DNA of 64,000 nucleotides, taken from Mesorhizobium sp. M8A.F.Ca.ET.218.01.1.1 (GTDB lineage: Bacteria > Pseudomonadota > Alphaproteobacteria > Rhizobiales > Rhizobiaceae). Under the pieces are notes generated by a model. It made no database searches. It saw nothing but the letters and a program-made list of their open reading frames with translations, and was not told where the DNA came from. A program made the translations under genes and the position numbers. The stretch covers positions 248,001 to 312,000 of the forward strand of contig NZ_SRUZ01000003.1 of assembly GCF_004791165.1 (NCBI RefSeq), written 5' to 3'. Positions 25,700-34,817 of the stretch are shown piece by piece. Position 1 is the first letter of the stretch; the number at the start of each line of letters is the position of its first letter.

Positions 25700-26803
25700 T
25701 CACTGTCCCGTCACGACGCGTGTCCACATGCGGTTCTGCAGGCGCAGCAGCTTTGCGTCGTTGTTCTCGACCACGAACAGCTTGGCCTTTACGTCATCGG
25801 GTGGGAAAACGCCGGGATCCTTGGCGACGGCCTGATCCATCAGCGGCAGGGATTCCGGGATCGCATTGGCATAGGAAACATAGCTGGAATTGGCCGCCGC
25901 TATGTCGGGCCGCAAGTTGAAATCGATCCAGGCCCGGGCATTCTCCGGATGCGGCGCATCCTTCGGCACCGCCATCGTATCGAAGTTTATCAGCGTGCCT
26001 TCCCTGGGAATGGAATAGGCAATCTCAAGCTTCTTCGCGGATTCCGCCGCACGGGTCTTCGCCTGCAATATGTCGCCCGACCAGCCCAGCACGACACAGA
26101 TGTCGCCATTCGCCAGGTCGTTGATGTATTTCGACGAGTGGAAGTAACGGATATAAGGCCGCACCTTGCCCATCAGTTCTTCAACCTTGGCGAGGTCGTC
26201 CGGACTGGTCGACCTGGGGTCGATATGGAGATAGTTCATGGCCATCGGAATGATCTCCGCCGGGGCATCGATCATGGCGACGCCGCAATCGGAGAATTTC
26301 TTGACGACGTCGACGTCGAAGACCATGGCGAACGAATCTGTCGGCGCGTCCGGCATCCGTTGCTTGATGGCAGCGACATTGTAGCCGATGCCGTCCGTGA
26401 CGGCCATGTAAGGCACTGCGTGCAGGTTCTGCGGATCCGCGCCCGCGATCAGCGACAAGGCTTGCGGATCGATTTTCGAGTGGTTTGAAAGCTTCGATCC
26501 GTCGAGTGGCAGGAAAGCGCCCGCCTTCACCTGGTTCTTCAGAAACGGAAAGGCCGAGGGATACACCACGTCATACCCCGAGCCGCCGGTGAGCAGTTTC
26601 GTCTCAAGGACCTCGTTGCCGTCATAGACATCGTAGCGGACCTTGATACCTGTCTCCTTCTCGAACTTCTCAGCCGTGTCCGGCGCGATATAGTCGGACC
26701 AGTTGTAGACGTTGACGACCTTCTCGTCGTCCGCCCGGGCGCCGCCGAAGCAGATGCCGCAGGCAAGCGCGGCGCTCAGGATTGGGATGAGCAGGGAGCG
26801 CAT
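25700..26803 (-). CDS. Polyamine-type ABC transporter periplasmic binding protein (PotF/PotD-like)
   Basis: 367 residues from ATG at 26803 with AGGAGG upstream. The N-terminal signal peptide MRSLLIPILSAALACGICFGGARA is followed by VVNVYNWSDYIAPDTAEKFEKETGIKV, the standard opening of putrescine/spermidine-binding proteins. Ligand-site features include VPYMAVTDGIGYN and GDICVVLGWSGDILQA. No permease or ATPase gene is adjacent, so it is either an orphan receptor or works with a distant transporter. It follows agmatine deiminase on the same strand (71-base gap), pointing to polyamine or agmatine supply. Confidence 0.88.
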   Translation of the reverse strand: MRSLLIPILSAALACGICFGGARADDEKVVNVYNWSDYIAPDTAEKFEKETGIKVRYDVYDGNEVLETKLLTGGSGYDVVYPSAFPFLKNQVKAGAFLPLDGSKLSNHSKIDPQALSLIAGADPQNLHAVPYMAVTDGIGYNVAAIKQRMPDAPTDSFAMVFDVDVVKKFSDCGVAMIDAPAEIIPMAMNYLHIDPRSTSPDDLAKVEELMGKVRPYIRYFHSSKYINDLANGDICVVLGWSGDILQAKTRAAESAKKLEIAYSIPREGTLINFDTMAVPKDAPHPENARAWIDFNLRPDIAAANSSYVSYANAIPESLPLMDQAVAKDPGVFPPDDVKAKLFVVENNDAKLLRLQNRMWTRVVTGQ

Positions 26804-26874
26804 GGGTGTCCTCCTTTCGCGGGTGCGGCCGATGCGGCGCACCGTTCCAATTTCACTTTCGGCACGCTTGCCGC

Positions 26875-27981
26875 TCAACGCCGCTGCGGCGCATAAACGG
26901 GTAAGGTGATACAGGCGACATTGCCGCCGCCGAGCAGAATTTCGCGGGAGTTCTCGATGCCCACGATCTTGTGGTCGGGGAACAGCGTGGCCAGCTGTTG
27001 CTTTGCCTTCCGGTCGAGATCGCAGCCGAACTCCGGCACGACCACGACGCTGTTGCCCGGATAATAGTTGATGTAACTCGCCGCGATCCGGTTGCCTGTT
27101 GGCCGCGCCCAGGTCGAATCGACCCGGTCCAAGCCCTCGCTTTCCTCGGCCGTCATTTCGATCGGCAGGGGATGGTGCAGCCGATGAACCTCCAGGCTGC
27201 GGCCACGCGCGTCACGGGCCGAACGCAGCACCTCTTCGGCTTCGCGCACGATCTCATATTGCGGGTCGCTCCGCTCGTCGGTCCAGCTCAGCGCCACGAC
27301 GCCCGGACGAACGAAGCAACAGAGATCGTCGACATGACCATCCGTCTCGTCGAAAGCAAAGCCACGCGGCAGCCAGATGATGTCGTCGACGCCGAGATAG
27401 TCGCCAAGCCGGCTCTCCACCTCGGCTTTGCCGAGTTGGGCGTTGCGATTTCGATTGAGCAGGCATTGCTCGGTCGTCATCAGCGTTCCCTGGCCATCGC
27501 ATTGCAGGCCGCCGCCCTCGGCGATCAGCGGCGCGCGGTAGCGGTCCATCCTCTCGATCTCGAGCACTTTTTGTGCGGCAAGGTCATCGAGATCCCAAGG
27601 CGAGTAGAGGCCGCCGTCAAACCCGCCATATGCGTTGAAGATCCAATCGACGCCGCGCACGCCGCCTTGGTCGTTGACGACGAAATTGGGGCCGCTGTCG
27701 CGCAGCCAGGAATCGTTGGTGGACATCTCCACGACGCGCACCTCGGCGGGCAAGCGCGCTCTGGCGTTCCGCCATTGGCGGCTGGATGCCGCCACGGTCA
27801 CGGGTTCGCTTTGCGCGATCGCGGCGGCGACGTCGGCGAACAGCTTCTGGGCGGGCTTGGCGCCCTGGCGCCAGGTGTCCGGCCGCTCCGGCCAGATCAG
27901 CCAGCAGCCTGATTTGGGTTCGAATTCGCCGGGAGCGCGAAACCCATCCTGTCTCGGTGTGGTCGAGAGCGTATGTGACAT
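26875..27981 (-). CDS. aguA: Agmatine deiminase
   Basis: 368 residues, normal length. Converts agmatine to N-carbamoylputrescine on the arginine-decarboxylase route to putrescine. The guanidine-modifying fold shows STNDSWLRDSGPNFVVN, FNAYGGFDGGLYSPW, the catalytic His in ETDGHVDDL, and nucleophile Cys357 in GGGNVACIT. The residue before the cysteine is usually His in this family and is Ala here. No N-carbamoylputrescine amidohydrolase gene (aguB) lies beside it. It is probably co-transcribed with the binding-protein gene. Confidence 0.88.
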   Translation of the reverse strand: MSHTLSTTPRQDGFRAPGEFEPKSGCWLIWPERPDTWRQGAKPAQKLFADVAAAIAQSEPVTVAASSRQWRNARARLPAEVRVVEMSTNDSWLRDSGPNFVVNDQGGVRGVDWIFNAYGGFDGGLYSPWDLDDLAAQKVLEIERMDRYRAPLIAEGGGLQCDGQGTLMTTEQCLLNRNRNAQLGKAEVESRLGDYLGVDDIIWLPRGFAFDETDGHVDDLCCFVRPGVVALSWTDERSDPQYEIVREAEEVLRSARDARGRSLEVHRLHHPLPIEMTAEESEGLDRVDSTWARPTGNRIAASYINYYPGNSVVVVPEFGCDLDRKAKQQLATLFPDHKIVGIENSREILLGGGNVACITLPVYAPQRR

Positions 27982-28053
27982 TGTGGGACTGCCGGAAAAT
28001 GGAACGACGAAACTTTCCCGGATCAGAAGGTTTTGGGGCCTTGTTCGTCAATG

Positions 28054-28065
28054 TCCCATTTGGGA
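28054..28065. promoter_or_regulatory. Short palindrome upstream of the agmatine deiminase gene
   Basis: TCCCATTTGGGA is a 5-bp inverted repeat with a TT centre, about 75 bases upstream of the aguA start in its promoter region. It could be an operator for the LuxR regulator or another factor; there is no further support. Confidence 0.25.
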
Positions 28066-28164
28066 TAGCTTGATCACTGCGCCAGTCCCCTGGCCTGCGT
28101 TCGGCTGGGGCCAGCACCATTGGCCCCGGGCCTAGGTTGCCCGAAATTGCGGGGTCTCTATTGT

Positions 28165-29682
28165 TTATTGCGTCGCCTGGTAAAGTTCCGAAGCGGCCTC
28201 TTTCAGCGCGTGTCGGCCGTCCGGCTTGAAATACATCATGTGTCCACCTTCAACGACGTCGAGGCGGATCGGCCTGGCGCCGGCGAGCGATGGAATCTGG
28301 CTGACCAGATAACGCGACGCCAGGTAGGGAGTGACGAGATCGGTGTAGCCGTTGACGATGACGACGCCCAGCGCGGGATTCAAGGAGCGTGCCCGCTGCA
28401 AATCGTCCATCACGCCAGCATAGCCTTGGCGCGAGGCGCTCGTCCCATAGTCCCAGTTGTGGCTGATATCGTCGTTCAGTAAGCGGTAGCTAACATCGGT
28501 GCGAAAGTTCAGCTCGTCGCGAGCGTAGCCGACAAAGGCCGAGGTCAGCGCCGGCACACTGCGGTCCAGCACCGGATCGGGACCGGCGATCCGGGCGCTC
28601 TGAGGCGCTATGTCCGCCGTCGCGATCATACCGTCATAGGGGCTGAGCACCTTGCCCGTGGCACGGCCAAACTCCCTTGCGAAGAGCGAGGTCGGGACGC
28701 GGGCGAAGTTGCGGTGAACGAGGTCGAGTGGCAGGCCGGTGATCTCCGCTACGCGATCGCTGGCCAGCCGCCCGCCTTGCTCCAGCCCACTGGCGAGCGC
28801 GGTGAGGTACTCGCCAAGTGCATAATGCTCGATATCGGCGAGCTTTTCCCGCAGTGCATCGCCGTTGAAACCTTCACTACGCAGGCGAACCGCGGCGAGC
28901 GAGGGTAGTTCGAGAGCCCAATGCAGCGGCTCGAATTCGTCGGGCTGCACCAGGGTGAATTCCAGCGCCGGCGAGATCAGCACGATGCCGCTTGGGCTGA
29001 TGCCGATATCTTCCTGCAGCGTCCTGGCAAGCAGTGCCGCCCGGAACCCGCCATAGCTCTCACCGGCGAGGAACAGCGGGGATCCCATGCGGCTGTTTTG
29101 GGCAAGATAGAGCCGGATAAACGCACCGATAGAACTGGCGTCCTGCCTGACGCCCCAGAAGTCGTGCGTATCCTGGCCAGGCGCCTCGCGACTGTAGCCG
29201 GTTCCCACCGGATCAACGAAGACGAGGTCGGTCATGTCGAGCCAGCTGTCGGGATTGTCGATGAGCTTCTGCGGCGAGGGGAGGAATTCCCCGTCGGCTC
29301 CGGTCGCCACTATGCGCGGTCCGAGCGCGCCGAGATGCAGATAGGCTGAAGCGGCGCCCGGGCCGCCATTGAACGCGAAGGTGATTGGCCGCGGTGCTTC
29401 CGTCGCCGTGCCCTCACGCGGTTTCAGCGTATAGGCAACATAGAAAATCTCCGCCGTGACCTCGCCCTTGCCGGAGAGCAGCGGAAGCGTGCCGGCCTTT
29501 GCCTGGTACCGCAGACTGTGCCCGGCAATGGTGATCGAATGGTCGCTGATCTCGGGTGAGGGCAGCAGCGACAGCACACCACCCTCGGGCGCTGGCCGCT
29601 CTGGCGTTTCAGCCAAGAGGGGCCGCGCGAAGCCGGCAAGCATGACGAGGACAAGGGAGACGAGTTTCAGCTTGGAACGCAT
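28165..29682 (-). CDS. Secreted S10 family serine carboxypeptidase
   Basis: 505 residues with a signal peptide (LVSLVLVMLAGFARPLLA). The S10 triad is complete: nucleophile Ser209 in GESYGG, Asp in NGYTDLVTPY and His in EGGHMMY, plus the oxyanion region FNGGPGAASAY and PVGTGYS. Such enzymes remove C-terminal residues from peptides at acidic pH and are exported. Why a rhizobial cell secretes one is not evident from its neighbours. Confidence 0.87.
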   Translation of the reverse strand: MRSKLKLVSLVLVMLAGFARPLLAETPERPAPEGGVLSLLPSPEISDHSITIAGHSLRYQAKAGTLPLLSGKGEVTAEIFYVAYTLKPREGTATEAPRPITFAFNGGPGAASAYLHLGALGPRIVATGADGEFLPSPQKLIDNPDSWLDMTDLVFVDPVGTGYSREAPGQDTHDFWGVRQDASSIGAFIRLYLAQNSRMGSPLFLAGESYGGFRAALLARTLQEDIGISPSGIVLISPALEFTLVQPDEFEPLHWALELPSLAAVRLRSEGFNGDALREKLADIEHYALGEYLTALASGLEQGGRLASDRVAEITGLPLDLVHRNFARVPTSLFAREFGRATGKVLSPYDGMIATADIAPQSARIAGPDPVLDRSVPALTSAFVGYARDELNFRTDVSYRLLNDDISHNWDYGTSASRQGYAGVMDDLQRARSLNPALGVVIVNGYTDLVTPYLASRYLVSQIPSLAGARPIRLDVVEGGHMMYFKPDGRHALKEAASELYQATQ

Positions 29683-29871
29683 GAGGCCTCCGCGGGAACG
29701 ACTCCCGCATAGGTATGGCCGAGGCGAATGAAGTCAAAGGGAATAGACGAAGGCGAGCCCACTGCTATCCCCTCGACACCGGTTCCTGACAGCTTGGATC
29801 GTCGCTCGGATTGGCTCACACTTCCGTACGACCGTGCTATCAAGACAGAAAGCCGTTCGAAAGGAACGAAA

Positions 29872-30378
29872 ATGGACGCGACCGAACTCAAGGCCATGCA
29901 GGCGCCGCTGAAGCAGGCCTACCGTAACGACGCCGCGCAAGCACTGATCACGCTGAGAGCGAAGGGTTCGATCGACGAACAGTCGGTCGCCTGCAAGGTC
30001 GACACCGGCAGGGCGATTGCCGTCGCTGGCCTTCATCCGGCGACAGGCGGCTCGGGGCTCGAGCTGTGCTCCGGCGACATGCTCCTCGAGGCGCTGGTGG
30101 CCTGCGCCGGGGTGACGCTGAAGGCGGTGGCGACGGCGCTCGAGTTCAAGCTCGGCGCCGCGACCGTTGAAGCCGAAGGCGACCTTGATTTTCGTGGCAC
30201 ACTCGGTGTCGCCAAGGATGCGCCGGTCGGTTTTCGCGCCATCCGGCTCAGTTTCGATCTCGACACGGACGAGCCGCAGGAGCGGATCGATTCGCTGCTG
30301 AAGCTGACCGAGCGCTATTGCGTGGTGTTCCAGACCATCAACCAGAAGCCGGAGCTGACGGTGAGCGCGCGGAGATGA
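29872..30378 (+). CDS. OsmC family peroxiredoxin-like protein
   Basis: 168 residues from ATG at 29872 with AAAGGA upstream; the frame is open 48 residues further but without OsmC similarity. The core GLELCSGDMLLEALVACAGVTLKAVA carries Cys66 and Cys78, and Cys150 lies in LTERYCVVFQT. OsmC/Ohr proteins reduce organic hydroperoxides through a cysteine pair. Cys78 and Cys150 match the expected reactive positions by alignment in my head only. A hairpin (30385-30404) and a dispersed repeat follow the gene. Confidence 0.82.
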   Translation: MDATELKAMQAPLKQAYRNDAAQALITLRAKGSIDEQSVACKVDTGRAIAVAGLHPATGGSGLELCSGDMLLEALVACAGVTLKAVATALEFKLGAATVEAEGDLDFRGTLGVAKDAPVGFRAIRLSFDLDTDEPQERIDSLLKLTERYCVVFQTINQKPELTVSARR

Positions 30379-30384
30379 ATCACA

Positions 30385-30404
30385 AGGCCCGCGGCAGCGG
30401 GCCT
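30385..30404 (+). terminator. Hairpin after osmC-like gene
   Basis: AGGCCCGC (30385-30392), loop GGCA, GCGGGCCT (30397-30404): a perfect 8-bp stem six bases after the stop. No T-run follows; it runs into the dispersed repeat that starts at 30404. Confidence 0.4.
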
Positions 30405-30531
30405 AGAGCGGTTCAGAGTTTGATAGAATCTCTGACCCGCTCTAACTTCTTGTTTTTACGCAATTCCCAAGGGGAAGCGCTACGCGCTTCTTCCGGGAAA
30501 ACCGCTGCACACTTTTCCTGGAATTGCTCTA
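30404..30531. repeat. Dispersed intergenic hairpin element, copy 1 (128 bp, full length)
   Basis: Bounded by TAGAGC and GCTCTA. One end is a 14-bp hairpin (30405-30418 with 30430-30443, one G-T pair) with an 11-base loop. The other end is GCTCTAG-type sequence TCCTGGAATTGCTCTA. Between them is an inner palindrome around GAAGCGCTACGCGCTTC. Copies 2 and 3 are at 32414-32517 and 63468-63595, in the opposite orientation. Confidence 0.8.
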
Positions 30532-30545
30532 GTGATACCTGATGC

Positions 30546-30764
30546 TTACTGAGCTGCCGGCTCTTCGGCGTCGCCTTCGTCGGTGAAGGGCGAGGCGCTC
30601 GGCACGCACTGCACGGACCAGCCCGCGGGTGTCGGCTGCTTCTGATACTCGGTGATGGCGGCGGCGCACTGTTCGCGTTTGTCGAAGGTGCTGGGCAGCA
30701 CAACCATGCCGCCCTGTGGGCCGGCGATTACCAGATACCAGACCAATGCTGCGGTCGTAGCCAT
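30546..30764 (-). CDS. Small conserved-looking protein, possibly membrane-anchored or secreted
   Basis: 72 residues: hydrophobic N-terminus MATTAALVWYLVIAGPQGG, then STFDKREQCAAAITEYQK and GWSVQCVPS, with two cysteines (Cys33 and Cys53) that could form a disulfide outside the cytoplasm, and an acidic tail. Patterns like this are common in rhizobial hypothetical proteins. No function can be assigned. Confidence 0.6.
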   Translation of the reverse strand: MATTAALVWYLVIAGPQGGMVVLPSTFDKREQCAAAITEYQKQPTPAGWSVQCVPSASPFTDEGDAEEPAAQ

Positions 30765-30933
30765 GGAGTTTTCCTTGTTCTGCCCCAGCAGGGCGCTTGG
30801 TGTGGGAGTCTTCCGATCCTAACAACTCCTCCGAAATGACGAAAGCATGACCGCCGCGCGCCCTTCTCCCTTAGATCACAGCCGCGTGATCATCCGGCGG
30901 ATTTTCGGACTGGCCTGTTGCCGACGCCACGGT

Positions 30934-31572
30934 TCAGTCGGTCGCAAAACAATAGAACAGGCCGTCGCCACCTGTGCCTTTCAGCGCCTCCTGGCTGCAG
31001 CCGCCACGAGAGGCGTGCGAGGAATTCCATGACTTTGCCGCCGCCGAATCGTCGAGACCGGTGCGGTCGTGATGGCCCATCATGGCCGCCCCTTCGGCGC
31101 CGCTCATCGTCCAGTCGCCGCAGGTCTGGTCGGCGATCCGGGTGCCGTCAGGCTTGGATCCCGTCAGCATATCGTGCCGGTTGGGAGTATCGCCGCGACC
31201 GTTGACCGTCTCACCCTTCTCATTCAGCGCGGTCTGCTTGGTGATGCCGTTGGCGTCGCTGTGCAGGGAGGCGACATCATCGGCGATCTTGGCGCCCTTG
31301 GCGTTGAACCAAGGCCCCTTGCCGATGCGGTCGCGCGCATCCTCGGCGCTGGTCGAGAGATAAGCGTGCCAGCTCTTGCCGGTGACGCCGGCGGCTTCGG
31401 CAAGCGATGCGCAATGGGCGTCCGCGCCCTTCAGGCCACCGAGATCGGCGCCCTTGCCGGAGCCGACACTGGTGACGAAGAAGCTCATTTTGGTATCTTG
31501 GGAAACAGCCACACCGACTGTAGCCCCAAGGGCGGCGGTGAGAGCGGCGGCAACGATAACGAATCTGCGCAT
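30934..31572 (-). CDS. Exported lectin-like protein of unknown function
   Basis: 212 residues with a signal peptide (FVIVAAALTAALGATVGVAVSQ). The rest, MSFFVTSVGSGKGADLGGLKGADAHCASLA, SWHAYLSTSAEDARDRIGKGPWFNAKG, CGDWTMSGAEG and GGDGLFYCFATD, resembles the C-type-lectin/endostatin-like fold found in secreted bacterial proteins, with four cysteines for disulfides. A binding role is likely, but ligand and location beyond export are unknown. Confidence 0.72.
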   Translation of the reverse strand: MRRFVIVAAALTAALGATVGVAVSQDTKMSFFVTSVGSGKGADLGGLKGADAHCASLAEAAGVTGKSWHAYLSTSAEDARDRIGKGPWFNAKGAKIADDVASLHSDANGITKQTALNEKGETVNGRGDTPNRHDMLTGSKPDGTRIADQTCGDWTMSGAEGAAMMGHHDRTGLDDSAAAKSWNSSHASRGGCSQEALKGTGGDGLFYCFATD

Positions 31573-31650
31573 GTCGGTCCTCCGGTTTCGAATGTCCTAC
31601 GTCAGGAGAACGTAGCCGAAGGCTCTTTTAATCCGTTTCGAACCCGAGTT

Positions 31651-32391
31651 TTATTCCGGTTGCCGATAGGTGACGAAGCGGTTGTGCTTGGCCTGGAAGA
31701 TCAGGCCGGTCTCTTTGAGGTCCGGGCTGGCCAGCGGCACGATGCGTTTGGCGATCTCGGAGGGGTGCGGCAGCGTCTCGGGATCCTCACCGGGTACGGC
31801 TTGCGCGCGCATCGCGGTGCGCGTGGCGCCGGGGTCGGCGGCGTTGACGCGCAGCGGCAGGCTTTGCGTCTCATGCGCCCAGGAACGCATCATTGTTTCG
31901 ACCGCCGCCTTCGATGCCGCGTAAGGCGCCCAGAACGCGCGCGCGGAATGCGCGGCATTGGAAGACAGGATAATCGCCCGGCCGGCGTCCGAGAGCCGCA
32001 GCAGCGGGTCGACGGAGCGGATCAGCCGCCAGGTCGAGGTGACGTTGATGGTCATCACCTTTTCGAAGGTCTTGGCCTCGACATGGCCGATCGGCGAGAT
32101 GACGCCGAGCACGCCGGCATTGGCTACGAGAATGTCGAGCTTGCCCCAGCGCTCGTTGATGGCGCCCCCCAACCGGTCGATGCCGGCCATGTCGGCGAGA
32201 TCGAGCGGGACCAGCGTCGCCTGGCCGCCAGCCGCCTTGATCTGGTCGTCGAGTTCTTCCAGCCCTCCGACGGTGCGGGCAACCGCGATGACATGCGCAC
32301 CGGCCGCCGCCAATTCCCTGGCGATGAAATAGCCGATGCCGCGCGAGGCGCCGGTGACGACCGCAACGCGGCCGGTAAGGTCGAGGGTCAT
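31651..32391 (-). CDS. SDR family oxidoreductase
   Basis: 246 residues. TGASRGIG cofactor loop, ANAG (VANAGVLG), Ser in ILSSNAAHS and YAASK define a classical SDR. It lies downstream of purF on the same strand, with a dispersed repeat in the gap, so it may be independent. Substrate unknown; the NAD-binding loop has Ala-Arg after the second strand (VIAVARTVGG), which leans towards NADP. Confidence 0.82.
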   Translation of the reverse strand: MTLDLTGRVAVVTGASRGIGYFIARELAAAGAHVIAVARTVGGLEELDDQIKAAGGQATLVPLDLADMAGIDRLGGAINERWGKLDILVANAGVLGVISPIGHVEAKTFEKVMTINVTSTWRLIRSVDPLLRLSDAGRAIILSSNAAHSARAFWAPYAASKAAVETMMRSWAHETQSLPLRVNAADPGATRTAMRAQAVPGEDPETLPHPSEIAKRIVPLASPDLKETGLIFQAKHNRFVTYRQPE

Positions 32392-32413
32392 GCGATGCTT
32401 CCGGAACTCTGGC

Positions 32414-32517
32414 TAGAGCAATTCCAGGAAAAGTGTGTAACGGTTTTCCGTCCGGAATTGCGTAAAAACAAAGAGTTAGAGCGGTTCGGCGATTCTATCA
32501 AACGTTGAACCGCTCTA
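32414..32517. repeat. Dispersed intergenic hairpin element, copy 2 (104 bp, internal deletion)
   Basis: Inverted relative to copy 1. It lacks about 23 bases of the inner palindrome. The terminal hairpin AGAGCGGTTCGGCG / CGTTGAACCGCTCT (32478-32491 with 32503-32516) keeps pairing through G-T pairs, and its 11-base loop ATTCTATCAAA is identical to that of copy 1. Confidence 0.8.
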
Positions 32518-32539
32518 AGCTGGTGACGGTCCGGCAATC

Positions 32540-34009
32540 CTACGCCCCGCTTGTCGCCAGCAGCGACAGCGTGCGCACATTGTCGTGGCCTTCGAAGTCG
32601 AGCAGGCGGGTCGGGTACTGGCCGGTGAAGCACGCATCGCAGAACTGCGGCTGTTCGTCGTTGCGGCTGGCCTCGCCGACGGCGCGGTAGAGCCCGTTGA
32701 TCGAGAGGAAGCCGAGTGAATCGACGCGGATGAACTCGGCCATCTCTTCCACCGACATGCGCGAAGCCAGCAGCTTCGACTTCTCCGGCGTGTCGACACC
32801 GTAGAAGCACGACGCGCTGGTCGGCGGCGAGGCAATGCGCATGTGCACTTCCCTGGCGCCGGCGTCACGCACCATCTGCACGATCTTCTGGCTGGTGGTG
32901 CCGCGCACGATGGAATCGTCGACCAGCACCACGCGCTTGCCCTCGATCATGCGGCGGTTGGCGTTGTGCTTGAGCTTGACGCCCATGTGGCGGATCGAAT
33001 CGCCGGGCTGAATGAAGGTGCGGCCGACATAATGGTTGCGGATGATGCCAAGCTCAAAGGGAATGCCTGCCGCCTGGCTGAAGCCGATCGCCGCCGGCGT
33101 GCCCGAGTCCGGCACCGGCACGACGATGTCGGCCTCGACCGGGTTTTCCTGCGCCAGTTCGGCGCCGATGCGCTTGCGCACCTCATAGACATTGCGGCCC
33201 TCGACCGAAGAGTCGGGCCGGGCGAAATAGACATATTCGAAAATGCAGAAGCGGGTCTTCTGCGGTTCGAACGGGAACAGGCTCTCGATGCCCTTCGAGG
33301 TGACGACGACCATCTCGCCGGGCTTCAGATCACGCACGAAACGGGCGCCGATGATGTCGAGCGCGCAGGTCTCGGAGGCCAGGATCCAGGCGCCGTCGAG
33401 ATCGCCGAGCACCAGCGGGCGGATGCCGAGCGGATCGCGGCAACCGATCATCTTCTTGGCCGTCATCGCCACCAGCGAGAAGGCGCCCTCTACCTGGCGC
33501 ACCGCGTCGATGAAGCGCGAGTTGAGATCGCGCTCCTTGCTGGTCGCGACCAGATGCAAAAGCGTCTCGGTGTCGGAGGTGGAGGAGAAGATCGCGCCCT
33601 GCTTCTGCAGCGCGCGCTGCACGGTCATGGCGTTGGTGAGGTTGCCGTTATGGGCGACGGCGAAGCCGCCATCGGCCAACTCGGCGAAGAAGGGCTGGAT
33701 GTTGCGCATGCCGGCGCCGCCTGTCGTGGCGTAGCGCGTGTGGCCAATGGCGCGGTTGCCCTGCAGGCTGTCGATGACGCGCTGCTTGGTGAAGGTGTCG
33801 CCGATCAGTCCGACGTGGCGTTCGACATGGAACTGGGTGCCGTCGTAGGAAACGATGCCGGCCGCTTCCTGGCCACGATGCTGCAGCGCATGCAGGCCGA
33901 GCGTGACGATGGCCGCCGCATCCTGCCGGCCAAAGATGCCGAAGACGCCGCATTCGTCATGGAAATGATCGTCAGCCTCGGCGGAAAGCACGTCGTCTGC
34001 GTCTGCCAT
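32540..34009 (-). CDS. purF: Amidophosphoribosyltransferase
   Basis: 489 residues from ATG at 34009, chosen for GGAGC six bases upstream; the frame opens earlier. It makes 5-phosphoribosylamine from PRPP and glutamine, the first step of purine synthesis. Cys20 in DECGVFGIFG is the N-terminal nucleophile after removal of a short propeptide. The PRPP loop VVLVDDSIVRGTTS and SPPTSASCFYGVDTPEKSKLLA are typical. It lies downstream of cvpA (104 bases), which is the conserved cvpA-purF order. Confidence 0.95.
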   Translation of the reverse strand: MADADDVLSAEADDHFHDECGVFGIFGRQDAAAIVTLGLHALQHRGQEAAGIVSYDGTQFHVERHVGLIGDTFTKQRVIDSLQGNRAIGHTRYATTGGAGMRNIQPFFAELADGGFAVAHNGNLTNAMTVQRALQKQGAIFSSTSDTETLLHLVATSKERDLNSRFIDAVRQVEGAFSLVAMTAKKMIGCRDPLGIRPLVLGDLDGAWILASETCALDIIGARFVRDLKPGEMVVVTSKGIESLFPFEPQKTRFCIFEYVYFARPDSSVEGRNVYEVRKRIGAELAQENPVEADIVVPVPDSGTPAAIGFSQAAGIPFELGIIRNHYVGRTFIQPGDSIRHMGVKLKHNANRRMIEGKRVVLVDDSIVRGTTSQKIVQMVRDAGAREVHMRIASPPTSASCFYGVDTPEKSKLLASRMSVEEMAEFIRVDSLGFLSINGLYRAVGEASRNDEQPQFCDACFTGQYPTRLLDFEGHDNVRTLSLLATSGA

Positions 34010-34113
34010 CTTAAGCTCCGCTAAAATCGCCATATAAGGCGGTCGCGCGTCGAAAGCAACGCACTGCATGCGATCGTTCACATGGATCGATCGCCAGACG
34101 TCCCGTTCGGACC

Positions 34114-34773
34114 TCAGTTCGCCGGCGCTGGCGCCGGCTTGGCCGTGTTGTCGGCGGGACCGGCGTCGTTGTCGTCGGGCGCTGGCGCATTGGCGTCGTC
34201 GCCGCCGGCTGGGGCATCCGCCGCCGGTGCGTCGGGCGCGGCGGGCGTCTCGGCGGCCGGCTGATTCGGATTGAGCTTCTTGAGGATGGCGTTTTCCGGA
34301 TCCTCCGGCAGCAGGCTTTCCAGCTTGGCGCCGATCTGTTCCAGCAGCGGCCGCGACTTGGCTTCCGTGACCCAGGCCGGGGCCTTGGCGCCGGCCAGCC
34401 AGTTGAAGAACAGCAGCGCCACCGCGACGACCAGGACGCCGCGCGCGGCGCCGTAGAGGAAGCCGAGCGTGCGGTCGAGCGCGCCGATGCGCGAATCGAT
34501 GATCCAGTCGGCGAGCTTCATGGTGATGACCGAGACCACGATCAGCGCGATGATGAAGACGACGCCGGCGGCAGCGGCCATGGCGATCTTCTCATTGTCG
34601 ATATAGGGCTTCAGGTAGGGCAGGACCGGCTTGTAGAAGAAGAAGGCGGCCGCCGCCGCCGCCGCCCAGGACACCACCGAGAGCACTTCGCGCGAAAAAC
34701 CGCGAACCATGGCGAGCATCGCCGAGACCAGGGTGAAGCCGACGAGAATTCCGTCAAGCAGCGTAATCGGCAT
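34114..34773 (-). CDS. cvpA: CvpA family membrane protein
   Basis: 219 residues. Four membrane helices in the first 135 residues (MPITLLDGILVGFTLVSAML; REVLSVVSWAAAAAAAFFF; AAGVVFIIALIVVSVI; GAARGVLVVAVALLFF) match the colicin V production/CvpA family. The C-terminal 60 residues are an Ala/Pro/Asp-rich low-complexity tail, longer than in E. coli. It lies upstream of purF in the usual order. Exact role unknown; the family affects envelope homeostasis. Confidence 0.88.
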   Translation of the reverse strand: MPITLLDGILVGFTLVSAMLAMVRGFSREVLSVVSWAAAAAAAFFFYKPVLPYLKPYIDNEKIAMAAAAGVVFIIALIVVSVITMKLADWIIDSRIGALDRTLGFLYGAARGVLVVAVALLFFNWLAGAKAPAWVTEAKSRPLLEQIGAKLESLLPEDPENAILKKLNPNQPAAETPAAPDAPAADAPAGGDDANAPAPDDNDAGPADNTAKPAPAPAN

Positions 34774-34817
34774 GTCTTTCGCCCCACTCTGTCTTGCTCA
34801 CCACCGGATGAGCCGCG

